From the NCBI RefSeq assembly GCF_022539665.2, contig NC_081333.1, positions 2,666,001-2,730,000 of the forward strand: 64,000 nucleotides of DNA, in the 5' to 3' direction. The position numbers and the translations under genes were made by a program. Positions 13,311 to 22,938 of this stretch are shown piece by piece. The notes under the pieces are model-generated. The model did no database searches and was not told the DNA's origin. It was given only the letters and a program-made list of their open reading frames with translations. Numbering within the stretch: position 1 is the first letter of the stretch; each line of letters opens with the position of its first letter. The DNA comes from Daphnia carinata. Its lineage: Eukaryota; Arthropoda; Branchiopoda; Diplostraca; Daphniidae.

Positions 13311-14693
13311 ATGGCGTCCTGGCGGTGCGTATACGTTTCATTTTTAAGTGTTTAATATTATTGCTAAAACTTCTCATTTGTTTAGGAGCATTCGAATATT
13401 AATGTTCCGGCGTCGTATACTTCTAATGTCATTCGTCGCCATAATTGGGTTGTTTCTGATCAAACGGTTCGTAATGGATAACGAGCCTCATCACAGAATG
13501 ACGAAGAAGAAGGTTCTTTACAACTTGATGGAAGAGACACCAAACATGGCTAAACACGTCAAAGACTGCACAATCGGTAAGTTTATAACGTTTCTTAATT
13601 AAACGAGAGTTCATTCAATTTCTGATGACATTCAGAGTATGCCAACGAACACAAATTACAGCAAGATCATCCGTGCCTGTTGGATATTATTCGGCGTCAG
13701 TATCTTAATAAACCATCACCTGCTGACGTGCCACTCTACCTGGACTACCCGAACATCAAAGATCAGTCCGCTGGTCAAGTGACGGCCGTCCTACGTTTAC
13801 TGAGGAATCTAGTAATTTTAATTCACGACATCACCGTCATATCCTACTGTTTCGAAAAGCCTTTTTTTTTAATATAGACAAAAGGCTTTTTCATCGAGAG
13901 TGGAGCAGCTGATGGTGAATCGTTTTCCAATTCGCTTTTCCTTGAACGCGATATGAACTGGACTGGATTGTTGATCGAGCCTGAACCGAAATCTTATGGC
14001 AACCTGGCCAAACGCAATCGTAAATCGTGGACACTGCCGAATTGCCTCAGTTTAGAAAAATACCCAACCGAAGTAGCCTACACGAAAATGTTGATTAGCC
14101 TACCATTATTCTTTAACCATTTCATTGTTTTTCATATTTTTAAAAATACTGTAGGTATCCTTTGACAAAACTGAAATTACAGGCAAAATTATTGGCAGCA
14201 AAGTTTCGCAATCTGAAATGGCTAAAGGAAAATTGACTAACGTCCAGTGTTTGCCACTCTATTCCATTTTGCTGGCCCACGGCCAGACCTGGGTGGATTT
14301 CTTCAGCCTCGATGTGGAAGGACACGAACTTCAAGTCCTCAAGACCATCCCCTGGCATAAAGTCAACATCACCGTAACGAATTGACACATCCTTTCAAAG
14401 AATTTCGATTGAATATGCATTTGATGTGACCTGGCAGGTGGTGGCCGTTGAATGGGAACATGTCGAAGAAGGCTATTACGCCGTCGTTGATTACATGAAA
14501 GATCAAGGCTTCGTTAATTTTGGAAGAATCGCCACCCCTTACGCCAGAGATGCTGTCTTTATCAAGGATTTCCTCGAGTAAGTTCCATTGTTGTATTTGC
14601 CAATCATTGTATAACTTGTAATGCGAATTTTTTAAAATTCTATTCTTTGTCTGAAGCGATCTGCGGTACGACTACATTGATTACGATGAGTAA
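13311..14693 (+). CDS. Star-like / FkbM-fold type II membrane protein (copy A1, intact)
   Basis: Seven exons (13311-13324, 13386-13576, 13636-13811, 13878-14072, 14155-14373, 14438-14577, 14657-14693) give 323 residues. A short basic N-terminus precedes one membrane segment at about 16-30, suggesting a type II protein with a lumenal catalytic-fold domain. The FkbM-type methyltransferase pattern is present: GFFIESGAADGE at 130-141 (motif I), GLLIEPEP at 157-164 and SLDVEGHE at 243-250. In arthropods this arrangement is typical of Star-like proteins; Drosophila Star acts in ER-to-Golgi export of EGF-type ligands. Methyltransferase activity is not shown for Star, so the biochemical role here is open. 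The start in a 14-nt first exon is supported by the same phase-2 intron in A2 and A3. It is the plus-strand member of the duplicated unit. Confidence 0.8.
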
Positions 14694-15409
14694 CGAGCTT
14701 CGATGTACCCTACCGCATCAAACGAGATCAGCTGGCTTTAAAGCTCCCGAGTGGTGCATTTCATAACACAAATGCGATGTTCTATTTGATAATGTGAACG
14801 TAACGACAATTAAAAGCAAAAGTTGGGTTTTGAAGTCAACAAAATAAAACATGTCTTCGCAAGTTTATATGACAATCGATAGTGAAGAACTTCAACGAGC
14901 AGCCAAACTAAAATCGAACTTAAGCTCAGACATTTTTAGATAGCAATATATATATATATACTGTATATATACTCCAAAGTGTGTTTCTTATTCCTTCTTT
15001 CAGTGGAATCTGGTCATGTGGTAATTAGACGTTGGTAGCGATCGGTCGCGTCGTTCACGAGTTACTGGGGCGTACGACCGACTAGATGCATCTGTCATCC
15101 ATGATTTTCGCTATTCTTACACAGAGATTATACATACTATCTTTATGTCTGATGAGCGGGATGTTAACTCATCAAGAGTTACGTGACTATTACGGTCCTT
15201 AAACCTGGAGAATGTTAAAGAACTTGCTGAATTCGAAGACCAATACTTTTTCATCGCAGTAATTATAGTTCAATTAAAGCCAATGTTGAACGAAATGATT
15301 CTTTTGTGATTATACTCGATGGAAGCTGATTCAACGTATTAGGTTGTATGATGATTATTTAAATTATGGAAGCCGAAAAGTTTACCAAATAATACAAAAA
15401 AATCATATC
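14694..15409. other. Intergenic DNA between converging genes
   Basis: This is the space between the 3' ends of A1 and the minus-strand collagen gene. It contains a TA-rich palindromic stretch near 14948-14970. No gene is seen. The equivalent in unit 2 is 24307-24777. Confidence 0.6.
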
Positions 15410-18400
15410 TTAAGGCCTATGGCGTCTGCGGCGACCGCCAGAACCAGGAATGTTTGGGTTTCCAGGAGCGCCAGTAATTCCAGGAGCGCCAGTAATTCCA
15501 GGAGCACCTGTAACTCCAGGAGCGCCTGTAACTCCAGGAGCGCCTGTAGGTCCGGGAGCGCCTGTAGGTCCGGGAGCGCCTGTAGGTCCGGGATCTCCTG
15601 TAGGTCCGGGATCGCCTGTAGGTCCAGGGGAACCCGTAACTCCGGGATCGCCTGTAGGTCCAGGGGAACCCGTAACTCCGGGATCGCCTGTAGGTCCAGG
15701 GGAGCCCGTAACTCCGGGATCGCCTGTAGGTCCAGGGGAGCCCGTAACTCCGGGATCGCCTGTAGGTCCAGGGGAACCCGTAACTCCGGGATCGCCTGTA
15801 GGTCCAGGGGAACCCGTAACTCCGGGATCGCCTGTAGGTCCAGGGGAACCCGTAACTCCGGGATCGCCTGTAGGTCCAGGGGAACCCGTAACTCCGGGAT
15901 CGCCTGTAGGTCCAGGGGAACCCGTAACTCCGGGATCGCCTGTAGATCCGGGATCACCTGTAGGTCCTGGGTCACCTGTGGATCCGGGAGCCCCAGTAGG
16001 ACCAATAGCTCCGGTTGCTCCAGTTGGTCCGACGGCACCTGTGGAGCCAGGAGCTCCGGTCACACCTGGTGCACCAGTAGGACCCGGAGAACCAGGGGGA
16101 CCGGAAGGACCAGGGGGACCGGAAGGACCAGGAGAACCAGGTTCTCCAGGAGGTCCGACAGCACCTACAAAGAAATTTATAAATAAATTAGCATTGAAAA
16201 CTTCATTTTTCGATTACATGTAATATTACCTCTTAATTGCAGTATTCGATTTCCAAACAAATAGCCAAATAAACCACTTGGAAATGAAAGGCTTAGTCCA
16301 TTGGTCAACAAACTTCCACCTTGCGTTAGTAGGCTTCCTGCTTGTGATTGTCCTTGGGCCAGTAGATTGAGTATTGGACGATTCTGACGCGTTGCTACAT
16401 CAGAATGGGCTTCGTTTGTCAGGTAAATGGATGTTTGAGGCACAGCAGGAGTAACTGAGAATCAATAGAAGATTTATATAATTTCGTTGCATCGCAAATA
16501 ATTACAGCACGTTCATTCAAATTTAAAATCGAATGACGGATAAAATGAGTACGGAGAAGAAACCATTTACCAGGTGGCCCCATCAGACCAAGATGGGCAT
16601 CATCCTTGTTGTTTTGATATATGGATTGTTGGCCAGCCGTTCGTCTATCCGTTGATTGCAACAAAACTTGCCCGTCGCCCGATTCAATGACATCAAGCTC
16701 TAAAATTTCAGGAGGCCTTTCTGTGATAGCAAAAGTAATCCTTGAGAATATCACATTTAATTAGGATAACACAGACTACACTATAGTAGCATTGGTGGCT
16801 AAAAAACTAGGGCAAGGAAATGTCACGATCGAATTGCGGAAAGAGGGCAATGATCATTTTTAATCCTTACCTTGTTGAGAATATGTCACTGATTGATTAT
16901 TTTGGTCGACTTTGGCGTCATCTGGAAAAAAATAACGTAACAGGGTATACAAACAGGAATAAGGCGTTTCCGGTTGGAATGCCCTGTAAGAGTTAAATTC
17001 AGTCTGTAAAATTCTATTGCTGCCGACTACGAAGAAACAGACGGAGCTATAGAAAATTAAGAAACGTTCAGCTTACATCTTCTCGAACGAGTACTTACTT
17101 TGGGTGCACTCCTATTTATATAATGTTGCTACCGATTTCTGGGGGTATTAATTATGGAAAATCTTCGTATTTCCTAGAATAGCAGTGTTTCGCTAACATT
17201 GCCCCAAAGAACTAGGTGTACTGAGAATAGCGGGCATAGCATTCCACTCTATTCTTACTTCTATTCAAGTGTAGACTTGGGAAGGCTAGACGTCAGATTA
17301 GTTTGATTTCTTACGAACTGTTGTAAACGTAGCACAGATTTCGTTCTTATTTTAAAAAAAAGCGTGCATCACTATAGCGTGTAATCAACACAGTCGGGTG
17401 ATACCTTTTTGAGGGCAAGTTGGTACAATCGTTTTTTATTTTATCTAGAGTTCTGCACGTCTATTGGAGTGGTTATTGGGAACTTCTTCTATACAATTAA
17501 ATGATAATTTACTCCTTGTTCTGTCGATTCCGTCTCATGCCGAAAAACTGTTGGCTGATGCAGAAGTGGAAGAGGGAGTTCAGACGGTATACGAGCAGAT
17601 TGTACAAAATTTCTTCAATCAATCAGCGGTAGTTCCTCGTTCGTTCGCATGAGCCAGTTCGAAGACGAGTCATTTTGTTTTTTTCAAAGAAAAGGCATCA
17701 AACCATTTCAGTATATGTTAAAATTCAAAAATAAATTGCTAACTATATATGATATACATTGCATGACAAATTTTACGCGAATTACGGAAATTGACTTTAT
17801 TTTAAATTAGGTTGGTTAATTTTTGAAATAAACGTAAAAACGTTTTTACCTAAATAGCGCGCTAGTACGCTATAGCGCTAGCGTGATACATCACTAATAT
17901 TCCATATATTTCGCAAATGGCTGATTTTGCGATTTGATTTTTAGTTTGACTAGCATGTTCCAACAACATTTGAATAATGGTTAGGAATAAAAAATTTTTT
18001 TTTCCTCCTTAGTTATGCAGTGTTTGAATAAAATATAATAATAAAATAAGTAAACCGCAATCAAAGTGGTCTCAGACCAACTACTTTGGACCCGGATAAC
18101 GCAAAAACTGTTAGTCTCATGTAAAAATGAAGCCAATTTTCGTGATCCCCGTTAAATTTCGAGTAAGATTCATGTATTTTTAGCTATATTTAGTGTTTTG
18201 CCAAAAATGAAAAAGTGGGAAGGCTGATAGCGCCTCAAGTGGGAACATTATAAGCTATTTTTGTCGGGAAAAACTTGGTAGCCTACCGTCTTCACTTAAA
18301 GAAATTCCCTTTCCTAATATACTTAATATTAAGGCATAGTACTAAAGAGGGATATAGTTTAACGAATATCCTATCGATTAACGTAATTGCGGGGTCTAAG

Positions 18401-19277
18401 AAACACGTCCTTGTATTAAAAATTTTTTTTTCAAACTGATGTAGTGTCATTAGGCATCCTATAAGCTAAACGCCGTGTTCGGATAATACATGACTAGCAT
18501 GCTAGTCAAAAAGTCTTATAGATAAAAAATTTAAAAAAAATTGACTGGATAGTGCATTATTCAGTCAACACCAGAATAAAATTTTATTCTTTTGTTGTCA
18601 TTTTTACTGGTCCTTTTTTGCGTTTGCGCAGGACACCCTACCGCCATAAGACGCAATGTAAAATAGCCCCAAAAACCCTTAGCGTTCGGATAATAAGCGA
18701 GGGTACTGTACTTCTAATTAACATTTATAAATTTGATCGCCCGATATGGAAATATGAACAAAACTGAGATGGCAATTTCAGTTACCTGGTGGTTGATTAA
18801 TTATCAGGTTCTCTCCATTTCCGCCGAATGTTCCAGCCATTGCATATTTGCTTTCATTTTGGTGAAAGCCTTGGTTTAACTGATCTACGTAGTTAAATGA
18901 CAACACGACTCCGTGCAGTGGGTAAGCATCTCTGTCATGTACGTTAGTTCCCGTCCGATGCGGAGGTGTTCCCAGAAAAGCAGTGGGAACTTGCAGATCA
19001 ATGTCGTGATTCAATGTTGTGTTCCCCACGAATTTTATTTGCATATAGTTTATGTAACAAAATGTATGAATACAATACCTCGTCTCGTTGGTTGATCATT
19101 TTCGTTTAATACGGCATCGTACAAGGGAACATCAGGTAGAACAGTGTACAAAGATGAATAGGGTAGTTGCCGGGGAGATCTGTCCGGTTCGTTTTCCGTC
19201 CGCGAAGTTCTCTTACCCCCAACGGAACAAAGCAAGACGACGGAGACACAAAAGATTAAGGAGGAAACGTGCAACAT
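15410..19277 (-). CDS. Secreted collagen-like protein, probable C/B chimera (C1)
   Basis: Six minus-strand exons (19079-19277, 18786-18989, 16871-16921, 16571-16720, 16230-16454, 15410-16164) join in phase 1 at every junction and give 527 residues. The order is a signal peptide ([10 protein letters not shown]...), a Pro/Asn-rich region, the helix-like motif [11 protein letters not shown], then about 240 residues of uninterrupted Gly-X-Y and the basic tail RRRRHRP. Exons 1-2 match C2 (32.2-31.7 kb). The last two exons match B2 (25.7-24.8 kb). Exons 3-4 have no match elsewhere in the window. In unit 2 these parts belong to two different loci, so this gene looks like a fusion made when the intervening DNA was lost. 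The 1.9 kb second intron holds a fragment of the dispersed repeat found beside B2. Expected to be a secreted trimeric structural protein. Exon 3 (51 nt) is the least certain part. Confidence 0.7.
15621..15944 (-). repeat. Coding minisatellite, nine 36-bp units
   Basis: Nine nearly identical 36-bp units in the collagen exon of C1, each encoding [12 protein letters not shown]. Units differ only at silent sites (AAC/AGC-type changes in the Glu/Pro codons of the other strand). The unit keeps frame and the Gly-X-Y register, so changes in copy number would only lengthen or shorten the triple helix. The equivalent exon of B2 lacks this homogeneous array, so the expansion is recent. Confidence 0.9.
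17111..17122 (-). promoter_or_regulatory. TATA-like box, possible relic promoter of gene B
   Basis: The minus strand reads TATATAAATAGG, upstream of the B-type exons (16921 and below) and now inside intron 2 of C1. No start codon opening the B reading frame follows it, so it is either chance or the remains of the promoter that B had before the fusion. Confidence 0.3.
17455..17652 (+). other. Coding-like open frame of unknown origin
   Basis: A 62-codon plus-strand frame preceded by a good acceptor-like ATCTAG and a pyrimidine tract, ending at a stop at 17650-17652. Its amino acid composition is protein-like (for example [17 protein letters not shown] and [13 protein letters not shown]), unlike the low-complexity frames around it. 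It lies in intron 2 of C1 on the opposite strand. I do not recognise it. It could be a captured exon or gene fragment. Confidence 0.3.
17720..18560. mobile_element. Fragment of the dispersed inverted-repeat element family
   Basis: Around 17760-17895 it matches the central spacer of the element at 25757-27870 (CGTAAAAACGT followed by the AGCGCGCTAGTACGCTA motif). Around 17945-18235 it matches an outer arm (GTGGTCTCAGACCAACTAC; AAAAAGTGGGAAGGCT). The order is rearranged relative to the full element and there is no long open frame. It lies at the place where C-type and B-type exons of C1 are joined. Confidence 0.65.
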
Positions 19278-19313
19278 TCTCCGTATTCTCTGATTGATTC
19301 CGTTGATGCATCT

Positions 19314-19322
19314 CTTTATATA
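19314..19322 (-). promoter_or_regulatory. TATA box of C1
   Basis: TATATAAAG on the minus strand, 37-45 bp upstream of the C1 start codon. This predicts a 5' UTR of only about 15 nt. The surrounding bases (GGGTATATAAAGAGATGCATC) are identical in C2. Confidence 0.65.
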
Positions 19323-19529
19323 CCCTAATCGGTTTGCGGGGAGTAGTGTTCTTTCCGTAGCGGCTTCTCCGATCGGCTGGCATGATTAGTTTACGAAAGG
19401 CAGAAGTTAACACTGATACTCTACTACTTTTCTTTTGTTTGAGGTAATGTGTACACTCTTCAAACCTGTTCACTCGATCATAGCAATTTCATCCACGAAT
19501 CCAAAATACCCCATACAATTAACTGAAGG

Positions 19530-19980
19530 GCACGATGATCTTTGCAAGCGGGAGTTTTGGTTCAACAACACGACATACTCTTCTTAAAGCCCCAAGGCCA
19601 GGGATGGGCAAATTATTTCTTGACCGAAGACTGATGCCTGCATTTTTTCCATCGTATACTAAATTGCATCAATTTCTTTGCCTGCAAGGAGATCATTGTC
19701 CGTCGTGAATGCCCTGATCATTAATCAAGGTAATCCGTTGCTGCCTTGGCTACATATTCCGCCTTTTTAATGTCTTTAGAACTCCTTCGTTCTTCTCCGT
19801 AGGGCAGCATTCGCTTCCTGACCCGTGTGAATCACCTCCTAATGCGATGTCCATCCAGGAAAAATTGAATGCAACTAACGGTTGGAAACAGGATTGTATG
19901 AAGAGTTTATTTCAGGTCATGAAAATTGTTTTGTGGCCAAATACCACCAGGCGAGATCGAACCGTTCCTGGAAGTAACCG
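19530..19980 (+). pseudogene. Relic F1 of a cysteine-rich plus-strand gene
   Basis: Two exon-like blocks (about 19540-19722 and 19803-19975) match 32490-32672 and 32751-32926 in unit 2. The first has the spacing C-I-N-F-F-A-C-K-E-I-I-V, which resembles half of a chitin-binding peritrophin-type domain; that reading is tentative. The first block ends in a stop just before its donor. The second has a 1-nt deletion (GATTGTATG here, GATTGCTATG in unit 2), so it is broken. Confidence 0.35.
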
Positions 19981-20350
19981 CGGAGTACACGTGTTGGACG
20001 TTTGAGGTGATTAACTAAACTGCATGAATAACAAAACATAACGACGAAACTGCAACAACTAAGCTGACACTTCAGCTAAACATAGAGCTAAAGTTTACGT
20101 TCCTTTTCTCAGGTATCATAGAGTTTAATGAAGAGTTTTGGATGCAATCGCGTAAGGCGGCAATACTTATTCAAATTAAATATTGCTAAAATTGTTCTGA
20201 TTCAGCTAGATGAATTTGTCTACCTTTGGGATTTCTTGGATAAAGATGGTTTGAAAGTTTATTGTTTTCATTTGGCAGTTAATTTGGTAACTTTTTTTGC
20301 AGAAAACACTGTAAGGAACCCAAATCTGGGAATCCAAAATCCAACGGCTA

Positions 20351-22117
20351 TTACGAATTACCAGGATTACCAGAACCAGGTGGGCCGGGAGGACCAAGAG
20401 GACCAGTAGCGCTAGTAGGACCAGTAGGACCAGCAGGACCAGCAGGACCAATAGGGTCAGTAGGGCCAGAAGCGCCTTTAGGTCCAGTATGACCAGTAGG
20501 ACCAGTAAAACCATCTTTACCATCTTTACCGTCTTTACCATCAACACCATTACGGCCGTCATCGCCTTTTGGCCCAGTAGGACCTATAGATCCAATCCCC
20601 CCAGTTTGTCCTGTTGGACCCGTGGGTCCCATGTCACCCGTCGCACCTTTGGGGCCTGTAGGCCCAGCTGAACCAGTGGCTCCATCAGCACCATTGGCGC
20701 CGTCAGCACCGTCATTGCCGTCAAGTGCGTCGCGCCCCGGGTCTCCTTTGGGGCCAGCTGGGCCAATGGCTCCATCGGCACCTTTGGCACCGTCACTGCC
20801 GTCAATTCCGTCGCGTCCCCGATCTCCCTTGGGGCCAGCTGGGCCAGTGGCTCCATCGGTACCCTTGGCACCGTCAGCGCCGTCATTGCCGTTAATTCCG
20901 TCGCGTCCTGCGTGTCCTTTGGGACCAGCTGAGACAATGGCTCCATCAGCACCTTTGGCACCGTCAGCCCCGTCATTCCCGTTAATTCCGTCGCGTCCCG
21001 GATCTCCTTTGGGACCAGCTGGGCCAGTGGCTCCATTAGCACCTTTGGCACCGCCAGCACCATCCTTGCCGTCAATTCCATCGCGTCCCGGAGCTCCTTT
21101 GGGGCCAGCTGGGCCAGTTGCCCCCCACGTCTCGTTTACGACCGGTTGGACCTGATGGACCAGGCGGACCAGGCCTTCCATTTAGGCAGGGCGGACAGAG
21201 TAAACCTATGCGCATCGTACCACAAAAAACGAATAGCTTTAAGCAATGCTAATTTCACTCGCATCAATGTCGCCTTCTCATTTGTGATTGACGATTCGAA
21301 AGGTAGGGCCATCGATGTTTCACTTTGCCCATCGAATTGTTACCGTATGGTCTTCCTGGTATTCAGGTCTATTTTGCTTTCCAAACATCATTTCTGAAGG
21401 AGATACGTATGGCCCTTGAGGATAGAGATTGTCTTCATGCGCTTGTGCAAGTAGGTTTAAGAATGATGGGTGGCTTCGATAGTCTTCTAAATGAACTGGC
21501 AGATAGGGTTCGATAGCCCCGGGTATTAACGACAAAAAAAATAAGAACATCAATTGATTTTGTCACGGCCACAAGTAATTCAATATTTTCAAATGAAACA
21601 AGTCCAGTGGCAAAACATGACTCTCATCTAAAAGAAGATAGAAGTTAATTACCAAAGGGTACATTTGGATTTAGGTACTCTTCATCTTCGCCCAATCCTT
21701 CGAGGGCTGCATACGTGGTTTCTTCTTGTTGAATTTACTGATCAAGTGACTGGGCGTACTTTGCTCGCCAGCTACCATAACGCGGTACATAGTCGTCATT
21801 GGCATTAACAACGTAAGGCTCTTCTCTAATATCAAATGGAACTTCACAGAATTGAAAAATTACTTGATTTTATTCTATTTGAAAAGTAAAGTTTAGTTAT
21901 CACACAAAGTGAACTCTTGATTACCTTGCAGGTGCTTTCTTGCCGGATGGCGACCAAAGTAGACATTGTTAGCAACCAAACAGCGCAACAAACAATGCCA
22001 ATATGTAGACGTTTTGGAGAAAAAAGGGCCAGCAACTTCTTTATGGAAAGAGCCCCAAACGGCCACGGAGATGATGCAGCAATAGAAAACCAAAGATGAA
22101 TAAAGCAACTTTTTCAT
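20351..22117 (-). pseudogene. Collagen-like gene copy D1, disabled
   Basis: Same exon layout as intact D2: 21925-22117 (signal peptide), 21653-21841, about 21320-21530, and a collagen exon of about 20351-21215. Comparison with D2 shows a CAA-to-TAA nonsense codon at 21735-21737. The AG acceptor before exon 3 is lost (TACCCGGGG here, TAGACGGGG in D2). A 1-nt deletion lies near the end of exon 3 and a 1-nt insertion near the start of the collagen exon (run of G at about 21120). The Gly-X-Y frame is otherwise open for over 250 codons, but some Gly positions are replaced (GAIVSAG, GPTDPIG). Recently inactivated, or possibly a segregating null allele. Confidence 0.75.
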
Positions 22118-22170
22118 CCATCTGCTTCTTTGGCTGCCGAGCTACTGATGCTAACACAGTGAATGGATCC

Positions 22171-22179
22171 CTTTATATA
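22171..22179 (-). promoter_or_regulatory. TATA box of D1
   Basis: TATATAAAG on the minus strand, about 55-62 bp upstream of the D1 start, in a block nearly identical to that of D2. The promoter sequence remains intact although the gene body is disabled. Confidence 0.55.
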
Positions 22180-22476
22180 TTACGATGGCACATGGCTAGA
22201 TTATCAAAGACGAGCTTATCAATGGCAGCTCGTCGCTTTTATTTTATTTTTATATGGTGTGCACACTTGTTCAACTTGTTTGCTTGCTGGATCCCGACAG
22301 TGTCTTACAGAGGATATAATTCCTATATTTAAATTTACTGGCGGGCAGATGGTTCTTAAAAAAAAACTGAATTTTTGCGACATCAAACCGCTTAAATGTT
22401 ATAGTGTTCAGAATAAAAGAAGATAACAAAAAGATTGCGATCAATGCGCTCTGTACCCTACGGGAACCTACTATAC

Positions 22477-22708
22477 CTTGCTGGTCTAGAGGATTGTAAG
22501 CTCTAGGGTCACCTGACGGTTGAAAAATGGGATAATAATTACCGATATCTCCTACGAATTGATTTAGCAATTTCCTTGCTTTCCTTTCGGCCAAATGCAA
22601 CCGAAGGTCAGATAGCTCCCGATTTCTTTTGATAGACTCGTAACAGCCAAAGGAAACACTATTCAACTTGAATAGGGCGAACGTAAACCTGCTTCCAGTG
22701 GTTCTGTT
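22477..22708 (-). pseudogene. Orphan open exon E2
   Basis: The minus strand is open from about 22708 to a donor at 22476 (CAAG/gtatag, phase 1). The peptide is protein-like (LRLHLAERKARKLLNQFVG, then YYPIFQPSGDPRAYNPLDQQ). The phase-1 donor and the Asn/Gln/Pro-rich style resemble the non-collagen exons of genes C and D. No downstream exon is present before the D1 promoter at 22180, so this is a stranded exon, probably from another member of the same family. Confidence 0.45.
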
Positions 22709-22938
22709 TCATCATTAGAGGTCCGAAGGCATACATCGAAGGATGAAACACATTGACTGATGTCTGGAGAAAAATTCCGGCTTCACTCGAGAAGCGCAAG
22801 TTCAAGGTAGCGGTAGCTAACCAAGCTATACCCCCCCCCCCCCCAAAAAAAAAAAAAAGAAAAGAAAATCTCGTGATCCACCAATGTGAAATTCTTGATA
22901 GTGATATAATTGTTTTTAAACGTCCCCATTGGCAAAAA

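Larger units (their letters stand above)
12763..22390. repeat. Tandem segmental duplication, unit 1
   Basis: Similarity to unit 2 starts at about 12763/22391 (both read AATGTTATAGT-TTCAG) and ends at about 22390/35434, where both copies share CATCAAACCG before diverging. The two units are therefore directly adjacent. Order within the unit: relic exon E1, methyltransferase-like A1, chimeric collagen C1, relic F1, pseudogene D1. It is shorter than unit 2 (about 9.6 against 13.0 kb) because material corresponding to roughly 25.8-31.7 kb of unit 2 is missing, apart from B-type exons and a fragment of a dispersed repeat. Confidence 0.8.

Noticed and set aside
15621-15944. Regular 36-bp repeats resembling a CRISPR array
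   Set aside because: The repeats are contiguous with no spacers, stay in frame in a collagen exon, and the genome is animal.
15450-16223. Long plus-strand frame opposite the C1 collagen exon ([12 protein letters not shown]-type repeats)
   Set aside because: It is the antisense of Gly-X-Y codons. The GC-rich 9-bp periodicity keeps several frames open at once. The minus strand has the splice sites, signal peptide and Gly register. The same applies to 20622-21155, 24836-25411 and 30785-31273.
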